Shown here piece by piece: positions 50,944 through 59,553 of a stretch of 64,000 nt of DNA. This DNA is from Castellaniella sp040276085 (GTDB lineage: Bacteria; Pseudomonadota; Gammaproteobacteria; Burkholderiales; Burkholderiaceae_B): the NCBI RefSeq assembly GCF_040276085.1, contig NZ_JBELOK010000003.1, positions 248,001 through 312,000 on the forward strand, given 5' to 3'. The notes under the pieces were generated by a model. It saw only the letters and a program-made list of their open reading frames with translations. It was not told the DNA's origin and did no database searches. Numbering within the stretch: position 1 is the stretch's first letter; every line of letters starts with the position of its first letter. The position numbers were made by a program, and so were the translations under genes.

Positions 50944-52731
50944 ATGCCGCCCACTGCGGTGGGACGCTTCTATCTCCATTACCTGGTGCAGGTCTGGCCG
51001 GTGTTTCTGGCTATTCTGGTGGTCGGGCTGGGGGTAGCCTCAATCGAAGTGGCCCTATTTGGCTTTATCGGCCGCATCGTAGACCTGGCCAAGGAGATTC
51101 CCGAGCCGGGCTTCTTCGCCCGCCACGGGCACGAGCTGGCCTGGATGGCTTTGATCACGCTGGTTGCCCGGCCTGTGTTCAGCGGCCTGCACGATTTGCT
51201 GGTCAACCAAACCATTGTCCCCAGCCTGACCAACCGCATCCGTTGGCAGAACCACCGCTACGTGATCCGCCAAAGCCTGGGCTTCTTTCAGAACGATTAT
51301 GCCGGCCGGGTTGCCAACCGTATCCTGCGCACTGGCGATGCCTTGCGCGACTCCGCCGTTCAGTTGGTGGATGCGCTCTGGTATGTCTTGGTCTACACCG
51401 GCAGCGCAACCGCCCTGTTTGTACACGCAGACTACCGACTGGCCCTGCCGCTGCTGGTCTGGATCATCATCTACGTGGTTCTGCTGCGGATTTGCGTGCC
51501 GCTCATGAAAGACCGCTCCTGGCAGGCCTCGGCGGCAGCCTCCAAACTGATGGGCCGCATCGTGGATGGCTACGGCAACATCCTGACGCTGAAGCTCTTT
51601 TCTGATCGCCAGAGAGAAGAAGCCTACGTCGCCGAAGCGCTGGCCGAACAGACCGACAAACTGGCCCGCATGACCCGCATCACCACCGCGCTGGACGCGG
51701 GGGTCACGGCCCTGAACAGCCTGCTGATCGCCGGCACGTCCGGGCTGGCGCTGTGGCTCTGGAGCCGGGGCGAAGTCACGGTGGGCGATATCGCACTGTC
51801 CACTGGCCTGGTCATCCGCATCAGCAATATGTCGGGCTGGGTCATGACGGTCGTCAACAGCATCTTCTCCAACGTCGGGGCAGTGCAAGACGGCATTACC
51901 TCGATTTCACAACCCAGGGCAGTCCAGGATGAGGCTGGCGCCCCACCGCTACGCTTGGTTGAGGGTGCCCTGCACCTGCACGATGTGCACTTTCATTATG
52001 ATTCACAGCAACCCGTCTTTACCGGGCTGAACCTGAGCATCCACGGCGGAGAAAAGGTCGGCCTGATCGGGCCGTCCGGCGCCGGGAAATCCACCCTGGT
52101 CAGCCTGTTGCTGCGCCTGCACGACATCCAGGGGGGCAGCATCACCATCGACGGGCAGGACATCGCCCAGGTTACCCAGGAAAGCTTGCGGATGCAGATT
52201 GGCGTCGTCACCCAGGATACGTCCTTGTTGCATCGCTCGATCCGGGACAACATCCTGTACGGCCGGCCCGATGCAAGCGAAGCGCACATCCTGCAGGCCA
52301 TCCGCAAGGCCCAGGCCGACAGCTTTATCCCGGATCTGGTCGACCGCGACGGCCAGCGCGGCCTGGATGCCACGGTAGGCGAACGCGGGGTAAAACTGTC
52401 TGGCGGGCAACGCCAGCGCATCGCCATCGCCCGCGTGCTGCTAAAAGACGCTCCCATCCTGGTGCTGGATGAAGCCACCAGCGCCCTGGATTCGGATACC
52501 GAGGCCGCCATCCAGGACAGTCTGGACATCCTGATGCAGGGTAAAACCGTCATTGCCATCGCACACCGGCTATCCACCATCACCCGTATGGACCGCCTGA
52601 TCGTGCTGGATCAGGGCCGCATCGCCGAAACCGGCACCCATACTGAATTACTGGCCCGAAACGGACTGTACGCACATCTGTGGCGGCGCCAGACCGGCGG
52701 ATTTGTCGCATCCGATGAGGCGGGCCTTTGA
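50944..52731 (+). CDS. ABC exporter, fused membrane and ATPase domains
   Basis: 595 residues. A six-helix type IV exporter domain spans about 20-310 (YLVQVWPVFLAILVVGLGVASIEVALFGF at the start). The nucleotide-binding domain has Walker A GPSGAGKSTL near residue 374, Q-loop GVVTQDTSLLHRSIRDNILYG, signature LSGGQRQR near 486, Walker B PILVLDEATSALD and the H-loop AIAHRLSTI. It is a homodimerising MsbA/multidrug-type half-transporter; the substrate is unknown. A PIN-domain gene begins one base after its stop, so the two are co-transcribed. The start at 50944 lacks a good ribosome site. Confidence 0.92.
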   Translation: MPPTAVGRFYLHYLVQVWPVFLAILVVGLGVASIEVALFGFIGRIVDLAKEIPEPGFFARHGHELAWMALITLVARPVFSGLHDLLVNQTIVPSLTNRIRWQNHRYVIRQSLGFFQNDYAGRVANRILRTGDALRDSAVQLVDALWYVLVYTGSATALFVHADYRLALPLLVWIIIYVVLLRICVPLMKDRSWQASAAASKLMGRIVDGYGNILTLKLFSDRQREEAYVAEALAEQTDKLARMTRITTALDAGVTALNSLLIAGTSGLALWLWSRGEVTVGDIALSTGLVIRISNMSGWVMTVVNSIFSNVGAVQDGITSISQPRAVQDEAGAPPLRLVEGALHLHDVHFHYDSQQPVFTGLNLSIHGGEKVGLIGPSGAGKSTLVSLLLRLHDIQGGSITIDGQDIAQVTQESLRMQIGVVTQDTSLLHRSIRDNILYGRPDASEAHILQAIRKAQADSFIPDLVDRDGQRGLDATVGERGVKLSGGQRQRIAIARVLLKDAPILVLDEATSALDSDTEAAIQDSLDILMQGKTVIAIAHRLSTITRMDRLIVLDQGRIAETGTHTELLARNGLYAHLWRRQTGGFVASDEAGL

Positions 52732-52732
52732 A

Positions 52733-53389
52733 ATGCCCCAGCCTCAGCAAATCTCTCACCCACAGGCCTGCCCTGCCCCACCCTTTGTCGTTCTTGATGC
52801 CTGTGTGCTGATGTCCACGGTGCAGCGCCAATTGCTGCTGCGCGTGGCCGAACAAGGCGTATTTCAGCCGATCTGGACAGAACGCATCGGCGAGGAGTGG
52901 CGCCGCAACGCCGAGCGTGTCTGGCAGGTTCCACCTGAAAAACTGGCGAATCAATGGGCAGACATGAACCAGCGCTTTCCTGGGGCCATGGAGCCCAACA
53001 CCGACCCCTATGAAGTCGGGTTGCGCTACAGCGACCCCAAGGATTTTCACGTGATCGCAGCAGGCTTGGCACGTAGAGCACGCTGCGGCTTGCAGCGCCC
53101 GCCAGCCGTGCACGTAATGACATGGAATCTAAAGGATTTCAACCGATCCGAACTGCGGCGCCAGGGCTTGAGGGTGTGCACCCCCGATCAATTGCTGGCC
53201 GACTGGTGGCGGGCGGAACCATCGCGCCTGGACGCTGCCGTACAGGCTGTGGCTGTCGACTCTGTTGCGCTGGGCCACGCGCCCGAGCCGCTGGCCGACA
53301 CCTTGCTGCGTGAACGGCTGTGCCGGCTCAAGCGTCTGATAATCAATACACCCGCAAACGGCGGCGCGACGCTGGCCAACCCGTCCTAA
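52733..53389 (+). CDS. PIN domain protein
   Basis: 218 residues from the ATG at 52733. Acidic residues of the PIN nuclease fold are in place: FVVLDACVLM near residue 20 (first Asp), RIGEEWRRNAE near 52 (Glu), YSDPKDFHVIAAGLARRAR near 100 (Asp) and TWNLKDFNRSELRRQGLRVCTPDQLL near 132 (Asp). This is the longer PIN type with a roughly 60-residue C-terminal helical extension. No antitoxin-sized gene is adjacent, so a toxin role is not supported; the partner is an ABC exporter. Likely an RNase of unknown target. Confidence 0.82.
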   Translation: MPQPQQISHPQACPAPPFVVLDACVLMSTVQRQLLLRVAEQGVFQPIWTERIGEEWRRNAERVWQVPPEKLANQWADMNQRFPGAMEPNTDPYEVGLRYSDPKDFHVIAAGLARRARCGLQRPPAVHVMTWNLKDFNRSELRRQGLRVCTPDQLLADWWRAEPSRLDAAVQAVAVDSVALGHAPEPLADTLLRERLCRLKRLIINTPANGGATLANPS

Positions 53390-54108
53390 CCCTTTTCCGT
53401 CTCGTTCCTGATTTCAGCCAGCGACTTATGCTGCTTGCCCCGTTCATCGAAGTTTTTAGGGGCCAGCCAGGCTAGAAACGCCCGTTTGAGGCGCGGCCAC
53501 TCTTTGTCGGTGATGGCAAGCCAGGCCGTATCGCGGGATCGCTGCTTATAGACCGTGGCCTGTCTAAAGATGCCTTCAAAGATAAAGCCCAGCCGCTCGG
53601 CCGCTTTGCGGGATGGCGCGTTGAGGCTGTCGCATTTCCATTCGTAGCGACGATACCCAAGGCCTTCGAAAACATATTGCATCAGGAGGAACTGCGCCTC
53701 TGTTGAGGCGGGTTTCTGTTTGAGCAGCGGCGAAAACGTGACGTAACCGACCTCGATGGCGCCGCCACGGGGATCGGCGCGTATCAGCGCCAGTGTCCCC
53801 ACTGCGCGCCCAAGCGTCATATCAATGACTGCATAATGCTTCTGATCCGCAGAGTGTTCCAGGTGTTTGGCATGCAGCAGATACGCTGCCAGGTCATCGA
53901 AAGGCCCAACAGAAAGATACGTCCAGTCACGTCCATCCGGCGCCTGGCTGTAGGCCATATAGAGGTCATGCGCGTGGCGCTCTGCGACAAGAGGCTCCAG
54001 GCGACAAAACGTCCCCTGGAGCACCACATCCCCTGGTAGCGGTCGATCCGACCAATCGGGCAATGGCTCGCCGATGGGCTGTCCATAATGATTGAGGCGG
54101 GTACTCAT
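53386..54108 (-). CDS. GNAT family N-acetyltransferase (RimJ/RimL-like)
   Basis: 240 residues with AGGAGGAAAA before the ATG. The leader LNHYGQPIGEPLPDW followed by LEPLVAERHAHDLYMAYSQAPDGRDWTYLSVGPF and the acetyl-CoA region GRAVGTLALIRADPRGGAIEVGYVTFSPLLKQKPASTEAQFLLMQYVFEGLGYRRYEWKCDSLNAPSRKAAERLGFIFEGIFR is the GNAT_3 pattern. The acceptor may be a protein N-terminus or small amine. It converges on the PIN gene with a 4-bp overlap of stop regions. Confidence 0.9.
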   Translation of the reverse strand: MSTRLNHYGQPIGEPLPDWSDRPLPGDVVLQGTFCRLEPLVAERHAHDLYMAYSQAPDGRDWTYLSVGPFDDLAAYLLHAKHLEHSADQKHYAVIDMTLGRAVGTLALIRADPRGGAIEVGYVTFSPLLKQKPASTEAQFLLMQYVFEGLGYRRYEWKCDSLNAPSRKAAERLGFIFEGIFRQATVYKQRSRDTAWLAITDKEWPRLKRAFLAWLAPKNFDERGKQHKSLAEIRNETEKG

Positions 54109-54168
54109 TTTTCCTCCTGGTAGTGGTGGCTCAGTACCGCACGCTCAATTATGCAGGGACAATCGTGA

Positions 54169-54768
54169 TTACGCCTCTTGCTTGAACAGATCCTGGAAAA
54201 TCAGAGGCCCCCAGGCCGCGTCCTGTGCATGCACAAGTGCGCCGCCCTCTTCGAGCTTCCCAAGATTCACAGGTGCAAAGCCAAGCCGCTGGGCAAGCGT
54301 GGCAACCGACGCGACGGCATCATCATCATTACCGGCAAGAAACACCACTCTCCTGGCGCTGTTTACAGCGGGATCCCGAGCAAGGACACCCGCGCCCAAA
54401 TGGTTGAAGCCCTTTACAAGCCTGGCGCCAGAAAATGCCCTTGAAACCAATGCGGAAGACAGGAGCCCATCCAGTTCCTCGGAGGGGGCCAAGGTATTCA
54501 TCGCGTCGATGATGGTCTTTCCCTTCCAGCTGGGCAGCACCTTCGCCACCTCGGGGTGCGACTCGAAACGAACCGCCAAAAAGATGGTGTCGGCCTTGAC
54601 GGCTTCCTCCAGTGTTTTGGGAAGAATCGTGGGCCCGATCGTAGCCGCATCGGATGCGAAGCTGGCGGGGTCGCGTGTGGCTGCTACGGATACTTCGATG
54701 CCATTGCGGGCAAACGCCTTGGCAAGTGCTTGGCCGATGTTGCCAAAGCCGATAATTGCGTAACTCAT
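54169..54768 (-). CDS. F420-reductase-like NAD(P)-binding protein (NpdG-like)
   Basis: 199 residues. Rossmann motif YAIIGFGNIGQALAKAFARNGIEVSVAATRDP at the N-terminus; then DTIFLAVRFESHPEVAKVLPSWKGKTIIDAMNTL and VKGFNHLGAGVLARDP, the pattern of the F420-dependent NADP reductase-like family. In organisms without F420 such proteins probably reduce other substrates with NADPH. AAGGAAAG precedes the ATG. It lies downstream of a degraded SDR gene on the same strand, both facing a LysR regulator. Confidence 0.85.
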   Translation of the reverse strand: MSYAIIGFGNIGQALAKAFARNGIEVSVAATRDPASFASDAATIGPTILPKTLEEAVKADTIFLAVRFESHPEVAKVLPSWKGKTIIDAMNTLAPSEELDGLLSSALVSRAFSGARLVKGFNHLGAGVLARDPAVNSARRVVFLAGNDDDAVASVATLAQRLGFAPVNLGKLEEGGALVHAQDAAWGPLIFQDLFKQEA

Positions 54769-54805
54769 ATACTTTCCTTGAATTTATTAACGCAGTCAGA
54801 TCGCG

Positions 54806-55090
54806 TCAAAGTTGTGCCAGGCCACCGTCCACGGCAACCTCGCTGGCGGTCATGCCCGGGGCACCTGTTGTACCGGCGCTCGATCCGGTCAGGATGATTG
54901 ACCCTCCCTTGCCCATCAGCGGCAACGCCTTCTGAACCGTGAAAATCGTCCCTTTCACGTTGGTGTCGAAAGTTTCGTCGATGTGCTCAGCGGTGATCTC
55001 ACCCAGCGCCATTTGGCTCCCTGCCCCGGCATTGGCAAAGACGATATCCAGGGTTCCACGCTCAGCGGTCTTTCCATTCAATCTATTCAT
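54806..55090 (-). pseudogene. Short-chain dehydrogenase relic with two in-frame internal deletions
   Basis: 94 residues from ATG to stop, against about 245 for the family. It reads MNRLNGKTA, then jumps directly to ERGTLDIVFANAGAG, so the TGxxxGxG cofactor loop and about 60 residues are missing. After SIILTGSSAGTTGAPGM it jumps to TASEVAVDGGLAQL, so the YxxxK catalytic residues and about 85 further residues are missing. The frame is kept across both joins. The remaining NAG motif and VDGGLAQL terminus are typical of classical SDRs. It cannot be an active SDR as encoded. Confidence 0.85.
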
Positions 55091-55204
55091 AATACGTCGC
55101 CAAATCGGCGTCCTTTACTGAAGTTAGTAAACAGTCTAAGCACCTTGACGTATCAATACAATTGACGAAAAATTGCTCAATTCAATCTATTATTTAGATC
55201 AAAT

Positions 55205-56191
55205 ATGCTCGACAGCGTCACGATTAACCAGTTGCGCGCATTCGTTGCCGTCTGCGATCAAGGAAGCTTTTCCGGTGCGGCGCGCAAACTCAGGCGTGCA
55301 CAATCCGCCATCAGCCATGCCATCAAGGTGCTGGAAACCGCATTTGATGTCGAGTTGTTCGAGCGCAACACACGAAAGGCGCAGCTCACGGCCGCGGGGC
55401 ACAGCCTCTTACAAGACGCCAGAGCGGTCATCTCCCGCACAGAAGAGATGAAAAACCGCGCCAGCTCGATCGCCAAAACTGGGGCACCGCAGGTTTCGGT
55501 TGCCGTCGATGCCTACTTCCCGCGCAGCCACCTGATCAACTGCCTGAGGAAGCTGCAGGCAGAGTTCCACAACGCGTTGATCGACCTGCGTATCACCACC
55601 ATGCAAGGCGGCGAAAACCTGGTGCTCGAAAGAGTATGTGCGCTAGCCGTCACCATCAATAACGTGCCCGAGGTGAACCCGGACGCCATAGAACGCGACT
55701 GGCTGTGCGAGGTGGAGATGGTGACGGTGTGTGCGCCCTCCCACCCGCTTGCTTCAACACCAGAGCCCATCCCGATGGACGAATTCAGCAGACATGTTCA
55801 GATTGTCGTGACGGACAACCAGCCCGGGGCAGAGAAGATCCAGCAGGGTGTTGCGGGCAAGCGCCAGTGGCTGGTTAATGATCTTAGCGCCAAGCGCGAT
55901 CTTCTCAATGCCGGTCTCGGCTGGGGACACTTGCCGCTGCACCTGGTTCGCGACGACCTCGCAAGCGGACAACTCGTTGAACTTGAACGCCGCGCCTGGC
56001 ATCTCGGTTCTCTCACGTTCATGATCTCGCAACGGCGAGGGCATGATCTCTCCCCATGCGAATTTCGGCTGGTTGAGCTTCTTGGCGCACCTCAGTGCGA
56101 CTCAAAAAACGGGCAGCGCGCCGCCCCTACGCACCTGTCGACAGCCGTGCCACCAGATCCGGCACCGGGAGATCAAGCAGCGGATCCTTGA
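55205..56191 (+). CDS. LysR family transcriptional regulator
   Basis: 328 residues. HTH: VTINQLRAFVAVCDQGSFSGAARKLRRAQSAISHAIKVLETAFDVELFERNTRKAQLTAAG. Effector domain with PQVSVAVDAYFPRSHLINCLRKLQ and the LLNAGLGWGHLPLHLVRDDL segment. The last 20 residues (THLSTAVPPDPAPGDQAADP) read through the 3' end of the convergent LacI gene and look like a run-on tail after LysR homology ends near ELLGAPQ. It is divergent from the SDR relic and the NpdG-like gene, its likely targets. Confidence 0.92.
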   Translation: MLDSVTINQLRAFVAVCDQGSFSGAARKLRRAQSAISHAIKVLETAFDVELFERNTRKAQLTAAGHSLLQDARAVISRTEEMKNRASSIAKTGAPQVSVAVDAYFPRSHLINCLRKLQAEFHNALIDLRITTMQGGENLVLERVCALAVTINNVPEVNPDAIERDWLCEVEMVTVCAPSHPLASTPEPIPMDEFSRHVQIVVTDNQPGAEKIQQGVAGKRQWLVNDLSAKRDLLNAGLGWGHLPLHLVRDDLASGQLVELERRAWHLGSLTFMISQRRGHDLSPCEFRLVELLGAPQCDSKNGQRAAPTHLSTAVPPDPAPGDQAADP

Positions 56192-57140
56192 TCTCATGGC
56201 CCAGGATCTGCAAAAGCCGCTGCACCGCAACGCTGGAAACAGCGTCCAGATGCAGATTTACCGCCGTCAGTGGCGGATGACACATCCGGGCGCGCACGCC
56301 GTCATGACGGGTGGTCAGCAGCAAATCTCCAGGGACACTTAACCCTGCCGCTTCGATCGCGTGCAGAGCACCACTGGCAAAGGTATCGATCGGAACACAG
56401 AGTGCATCCAGTTCTGGATGTTCTGCCAACAGGCGCGCCGCAGCTTGCTGGCCGGCTGCTTCGCCTTCTTCTTCGGCGGCCATGGCCACCACAGGCGTAA
56501 ACCCCTGGGCCTGTGCCGCAGCCAGGTAGCGTTCGTGAAAGCTGCGCTGAGAGGCCCGCCCGCTGGCACCCAGGATCAGCCCCGGGCGCCGGGCACCCGA
56601 AGCATGCAGATGCGACAGCAGCAGATCTGCTGCGGCGGCATGCTGCAGATCGATATTGTTTGGCCCAGGCTCGCCACCGACAGTGACATAAGGCACTGCG
56701 CGCTCATCCAGCTCCTGGGCGATGAGGTCATCCGGTGCGGGCTCCAGCAGGATGGCACCGTCGATGTCCATCAAGGACAAGGGATCGCACTGATCCATGG
56801 GCGGTGCCAGCACAAGGACATAACCACTTAACAGGGCCCTTCTGGCCAGGCCCATGGCCAGTTCAGTAAAAAACCCCAGTTGTGATTCGCCGGCCGAGAC
56901 TGCAGCCGGCATGGACGACAGCAAGGCAATTGCATGAGAGCGTCCGGTTCGCAAGCGCTGGGCCCGGACACTTGGGCGATATTTCAGGCGTGCCGCCACA
57001 TCCTTTACATGCTGGCGCGTGCGTGGATCCACCTGGCCGATGCCGTTTAGAGAATGAGACACCGTCGTGGGCGACAGCCCCGCCTCACGGGCGACATCAG
57101 CGATAGTGACTCGTTTGGACGTACGGCGGTAGTTGGTCAT
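56127..57140 (-). CDS. LacI family transcriptional regulator
   Basis: 337 residues from the ATG at 57140. HTH and hinge: RVTIADVAREAGLSPTTVSHSLNGIGQVDPRTRQHVKDVAARLKYRPSVRAQRLRTGRSHAIALL. The periplasmic-binding-like effector domain continues to PLLDLPVPDLVARL. It is the distal gene of a minus-strand run with a TauE-type permease and an amidohydrolase (16-bp gap to the permease). The CCAAATCGATTTGG sites in the amidohydrolase/NCS2 intergenic region have the central-CG symmetry of LacI-family operators, so it probably responds to a purine- or pyrimidine-like ligand; that is inference. Its 3' end overlaps the convergent lysR by 65 bp. Confidence 0.92.
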   Translation of the reverse strand: MTNYRRTSKRVTIADVAREAGLSPTTVSHSLNGIGQVDPRTRQHVKDVAARLKYRPSVRAQRLRTGRSHAIALLSSMPAAVSAGESQLGFFTELAMGLARRALLSGYVLVLAPPMDQCDPLSLMDIDGAILLEPAPDDLIAQELDERAVPYVTVGGEPGPNNIDLQHAAAADLLLSHLHASGARRPGLILGASGRASQRSFHERYLAAAQAQGFTPVVAMAAEEEGEAAGQQAAARLLAEHPELDALCVPIDTFASGALHAIEAAGLSVPGDLLLTTRHDGVRARMCHPPLTAVNLHLDAVSSVAVQRLLQILGHEIKDPLLDLPVPDLVARLSTGA

Positions 57141-57156
57141 GGGAGGCAATCAGGGT

Positions 57157-57867
57157 TTAGGCTTGCAAAATCACCACGATCCCGGAGACGCTTGAGAAAC
57201 CCAGGACGAGATAGCGCAGCAAAGGCCCGTCCAGGCGGTGGTGCACAAATTTGCTTGCGTACGATCCTAGCACCAAAAACGGCAGCATCTGTAGCGAAAC
57301 AAGCAAGGTATGGGCATCCACCTTGCCGCCAATCGCCAGAACCACGATAGAGATGACCTCGCCCACCAAAAAACACAGCGCAACCGTGGAGCGCAGGACT
57401 GAGCCGCTTTTGTGCTGATACGCCAGTGCCAGTGGCGGCCCACCCACGCCGGTTGATGTTTCGGTGATGCCTGTGATGAGACCAACCAGGCCCAGGCCTT
57501 TCTTGCCCAGATCAAAGGACGGAGACAACAGCGCCACGATGGCGGCAATCAGGGTAGACCAGCCAATCAGCAGGGACAGCTGATGCAGATTGACCACCAG
57601 CAAGATCCACAAGCCCAAAAACGTGCCCGCAAACCGGCCGATACTGATCAGCTTCACGCCCCGCCAATCGATGGCAGCACGCTCACGCCAGCCAACATAC
57701 GCGTTAAGCGGAATCATCAGCACCAGCAGCATCACCGGGATCAGGCCCGGCGCAAACAGTGTGACAATCGGCGCCGACAGCATGGCAAACCCCATGCCAC
57801 TACTACCTTGGGCAAATGCTGCAGTAAAGACGGCAAGCCCGATCAGCATGAATATGGTTGGGCTCAT
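57157..57867 (-). CDS. TauE/SafE (TSUP) family membrane permease
   Basis: 236 residues from the ATG at 57867, which overlaps the amidohydrolase stop as ATGA. Seven to eight hydrophobic helices, with the opening FMLIGLAVFTAAFAQGSSGMGFAMLSAPIVTLFAPGLIPVMLLVLMIPLNAYVGWRE and the second half ITGITETSTGVGGPPLALAYQ, which carry the TSUP repeat. Members move sulfonates, sulfite or other organic anions. It is translationally coupled to the amidohydrolase, so it may export or import a product of that enzyme. Confidence 0.88.
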   Translation of the reverse strand: MSPTIFMLIGLAVFTAAFAQGSSGMGFAMLSAPIVTLFAPGLIPVMLLVLMIPLNAYVGWRERAAIDWRGVKLISIGRFAGTFLGLWILLVVNLHQLSLLIGWSTLIAAIVALLSPSFDLGKKGLGLVGLITGITETSTGVGGPPLALAYQHKSGSVLRSTVALCFLVGEVISIVVLAIGGKVDAHTLLVSLQMLPFLVLGSYASKFVHHRLDGPLLRYLVLGFSSVSGIVVILQA

Positions 57868-59258
57868 GGGTGGCGAGCTCCCCATTGGGCGCGATGCTCA
57901 CTGGCTAGGGGATTGATCCGATGGATGGGTGCGCTTGCGACAATATTTTCCGCCAAGGTACGGGCACGATCCATCAGGGCGCTGCCGTCCCAATCCACCG
58001 GCATGCCACGGTCAAGCCGCAGCCGCCCGTGGACAATCACGGATTCGATTTGGTCCCGGTTTGCCAGCCGCACCAGTTCCCACTCCAGATCCCAGGAAGG
58101 TACCAGTTCGGGGACATCCAGATTGACCACCAGCATGTCGGCATAGGCGCCCGGTGTGATGACTCCCACCTTGTTGGTCAGACCCACCGCATCCGCGCCA
58201 CCTTGCAATCCCATATCCAACCAGCGCCAGCCGCCCCCTGAAGAAGAGTCTCCGGACGCCATTGTGTAGGCCAGGCGTTGTGCGGTCTCCGCCGCATCCA
58301 TCAGGCGGAAGGCGTCGCTGCGGGTGCCGTCTGTGCCCAGCCCCAGCCGCACGCCCAATTCACTGAGCAACAGGGCCGGCGCCACAGCGTTGCCTTTCCA
58401 GGCACTGGCCACAGGGTTGTAGCTTACTGCAGCGCCACAATCGCGCAACAAGGTGATTTCGTTGGATGTCAGCAAGGTGGCGTGGGCCGCCAGCAGCTCC
58501 GGGCCAATCGCGCCCAGGTGGCCAAGCCGCTGCAGCGGACGCAGCCCCGTAGCAACCAAGGACCGCTCGACCGCAGCCAGGTGTTCATTCAGGTGTGTCT
58601 GGAAAGGGACACGGGCTTCGCGCGACAGATGCGCAACCGCTACCAGGACTTCGTCACTGGCCGCTTCAGGGATGGAGATCGCCAAAGAGGGGTGGATGAT
58701 CGGGCTTGCGCCCCATCGATGCAGATGATGCTGTGCCAATTGCAGGATCTCCTCTTTTGAGGCGACGGACTGACCGCCTTGCAGATCATTGCAGATAACA
58801 CCCAGCACACATCGTAATCCCACCGCAGAGACCGCATCGGCCACGATTTCCATGCCAACTGTCGCCCGGGTACCCGCATCGGCCACGGTGGTGAATCCCC
58901 CACGCAGGGATTCCCAGGCCGCCAGGCGGGTAGCCACGTCAATTGCCTCGGCGTCCATGTATTGTTCCATCGGCACCCAAACACGCTTGAATATTTCTGA
59001 CGGCTCACCAAACACCAACGATTTTCCAAACGTTTGCGTGACATGATGGTGGGCATCGATAAAGCCAGGCATCAGCAGCCGACGCTTTAGCGCGCACACG
59101 GGCAGATCCTGGCCGGCAAACTGTTCCATTGGCCCCACTGCCGTGATCATGCCGCCCTCGACACGCACCCCGAAGCCCGAACGCACGCCTTCGGGCAGCA
59201 GCACTTTGTCTGGCGCCAGCAAGACGGCCCGTTTGTGCATCTCCTTCAATGCGTCCAT
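57864..59258 (-). CDS. Amidohydrolase family deaminase/chlorohydrolase (TRZ/ATZ-SsnA type)
   Basis: 464 residues from the ATG at 59258 (AAGGAG at good spacing); the frame back to 59381 crosses the operator region. Metal-site motifs: LMPGFIDAHHHVTQT (HxH, near residues 69-81), FQTHLNEHLAAVERS (near 208), LLAAHATLLTSNEI (near 243) and LGTDGTRSDAFRLMD (near 300, Asp). This is the subtype III amidohydrolase fold used by guanine, S-adenosylhomocysteine, 8-oxoguanine, isoxanthopterin and triazine hydrolases. Opposite an NCS2 nucleobase permease and under apparent LacI control, it likely deaminates an imported purine, pyrimidine or pterin-like compound. Exact substrate unknown. Confidence 0.88.
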   Translation of the reverse strand: MDALKEMHKRAVLLAPDKVLLPEGVRSGFGVRVEGGMITAVGPMEQFAGQDLPVCALKRRLLMPGFIDAHHHVTQTFGKSLVFGEPSEIFKRVWVPMEQYMDAEAIDVATRLAAWESLRGGFTTVADAGTRATVGMEIVADAVSAVGLRCVLGVICNDLQGGQSVASKEEILQLAQHHLHRWGASPIIHPSLAISIPEAASDEVLVAVAHLSREARVPFQTHLNEHLAAVERSLVATGLRPLQRLGHLGAIGPELLAAHATLLTSNEITLLRDCGAAVSYNPVASAWKGNAVAPALLLSELGVRLGLGTDGTRSDAFRLMDAAETAQRLAYTMASGDSSSGGGWRWLDMGLQGGADAVGLTNKVGVITPGAYADMLVVNLDVPELVPSWDLEWELVRLANRDQIESVIVHGRLRLDRGMPVDWDGSALMDRARTLAENIVASAPIHRINPLASEHRAQWGARHP

Positions 59259-59330
59259 CTCCGATCTCCTTGGAAAATAACCCAGGACAAGGCAGATGGA
59301 ATGTTCAGAGAAATTCCCGTTCTGTATTGC

Positions 59331-59376
59331 CCAAATCGATTTGTGTGATGAAATTCTACCTGCCAAATCGAATTGG
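59331..59376. promoter_or_regulatory. Operator pair 1 (amidohydrolase side)
   Basis: CCAAATCGATTTGT at 59331-59344 and CCAAATCGAATTGG at 59363-59376, start-to-start 32 bp, lie 73-118 bp upstream of the amidohydrolase ATG. The consensus with pair 2 is the palindrome CCAAATCGATTTGG. Confidence 0.8.
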
Positions 59377-59476
59377 GGCAATTCATTGATTGATGATCAT
59401 CCAATAGGCTGGCAAGCTCCCAATAACCCGGGTAAACCCGATATTGACAGAAATGACGGCAAGATTGAGGATTCAC

Positions 59477-59522
59477 ATAAATCGATTTGGGAAACAAAAA
59501 ACATAAACCCAAATCGATTTCG
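59477..59522. promoter_or_regulatory. Operator pair 2 (NCS2 permease side)
   Basis: ATAAATCGATTTGG at 59477-59490 and CCAAATCGATTTCG at 59509-59522, again exactly 32 bp apart, lie 32-77 bp upstream of the permease ATG. The identical spacing of both pairs argues for cooperative binding on one face of the helix. Confidence 0.8.
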
Positions 59523-59553
59523 TAAACCCATAAACCGCACTTAGAGGCCAGTC

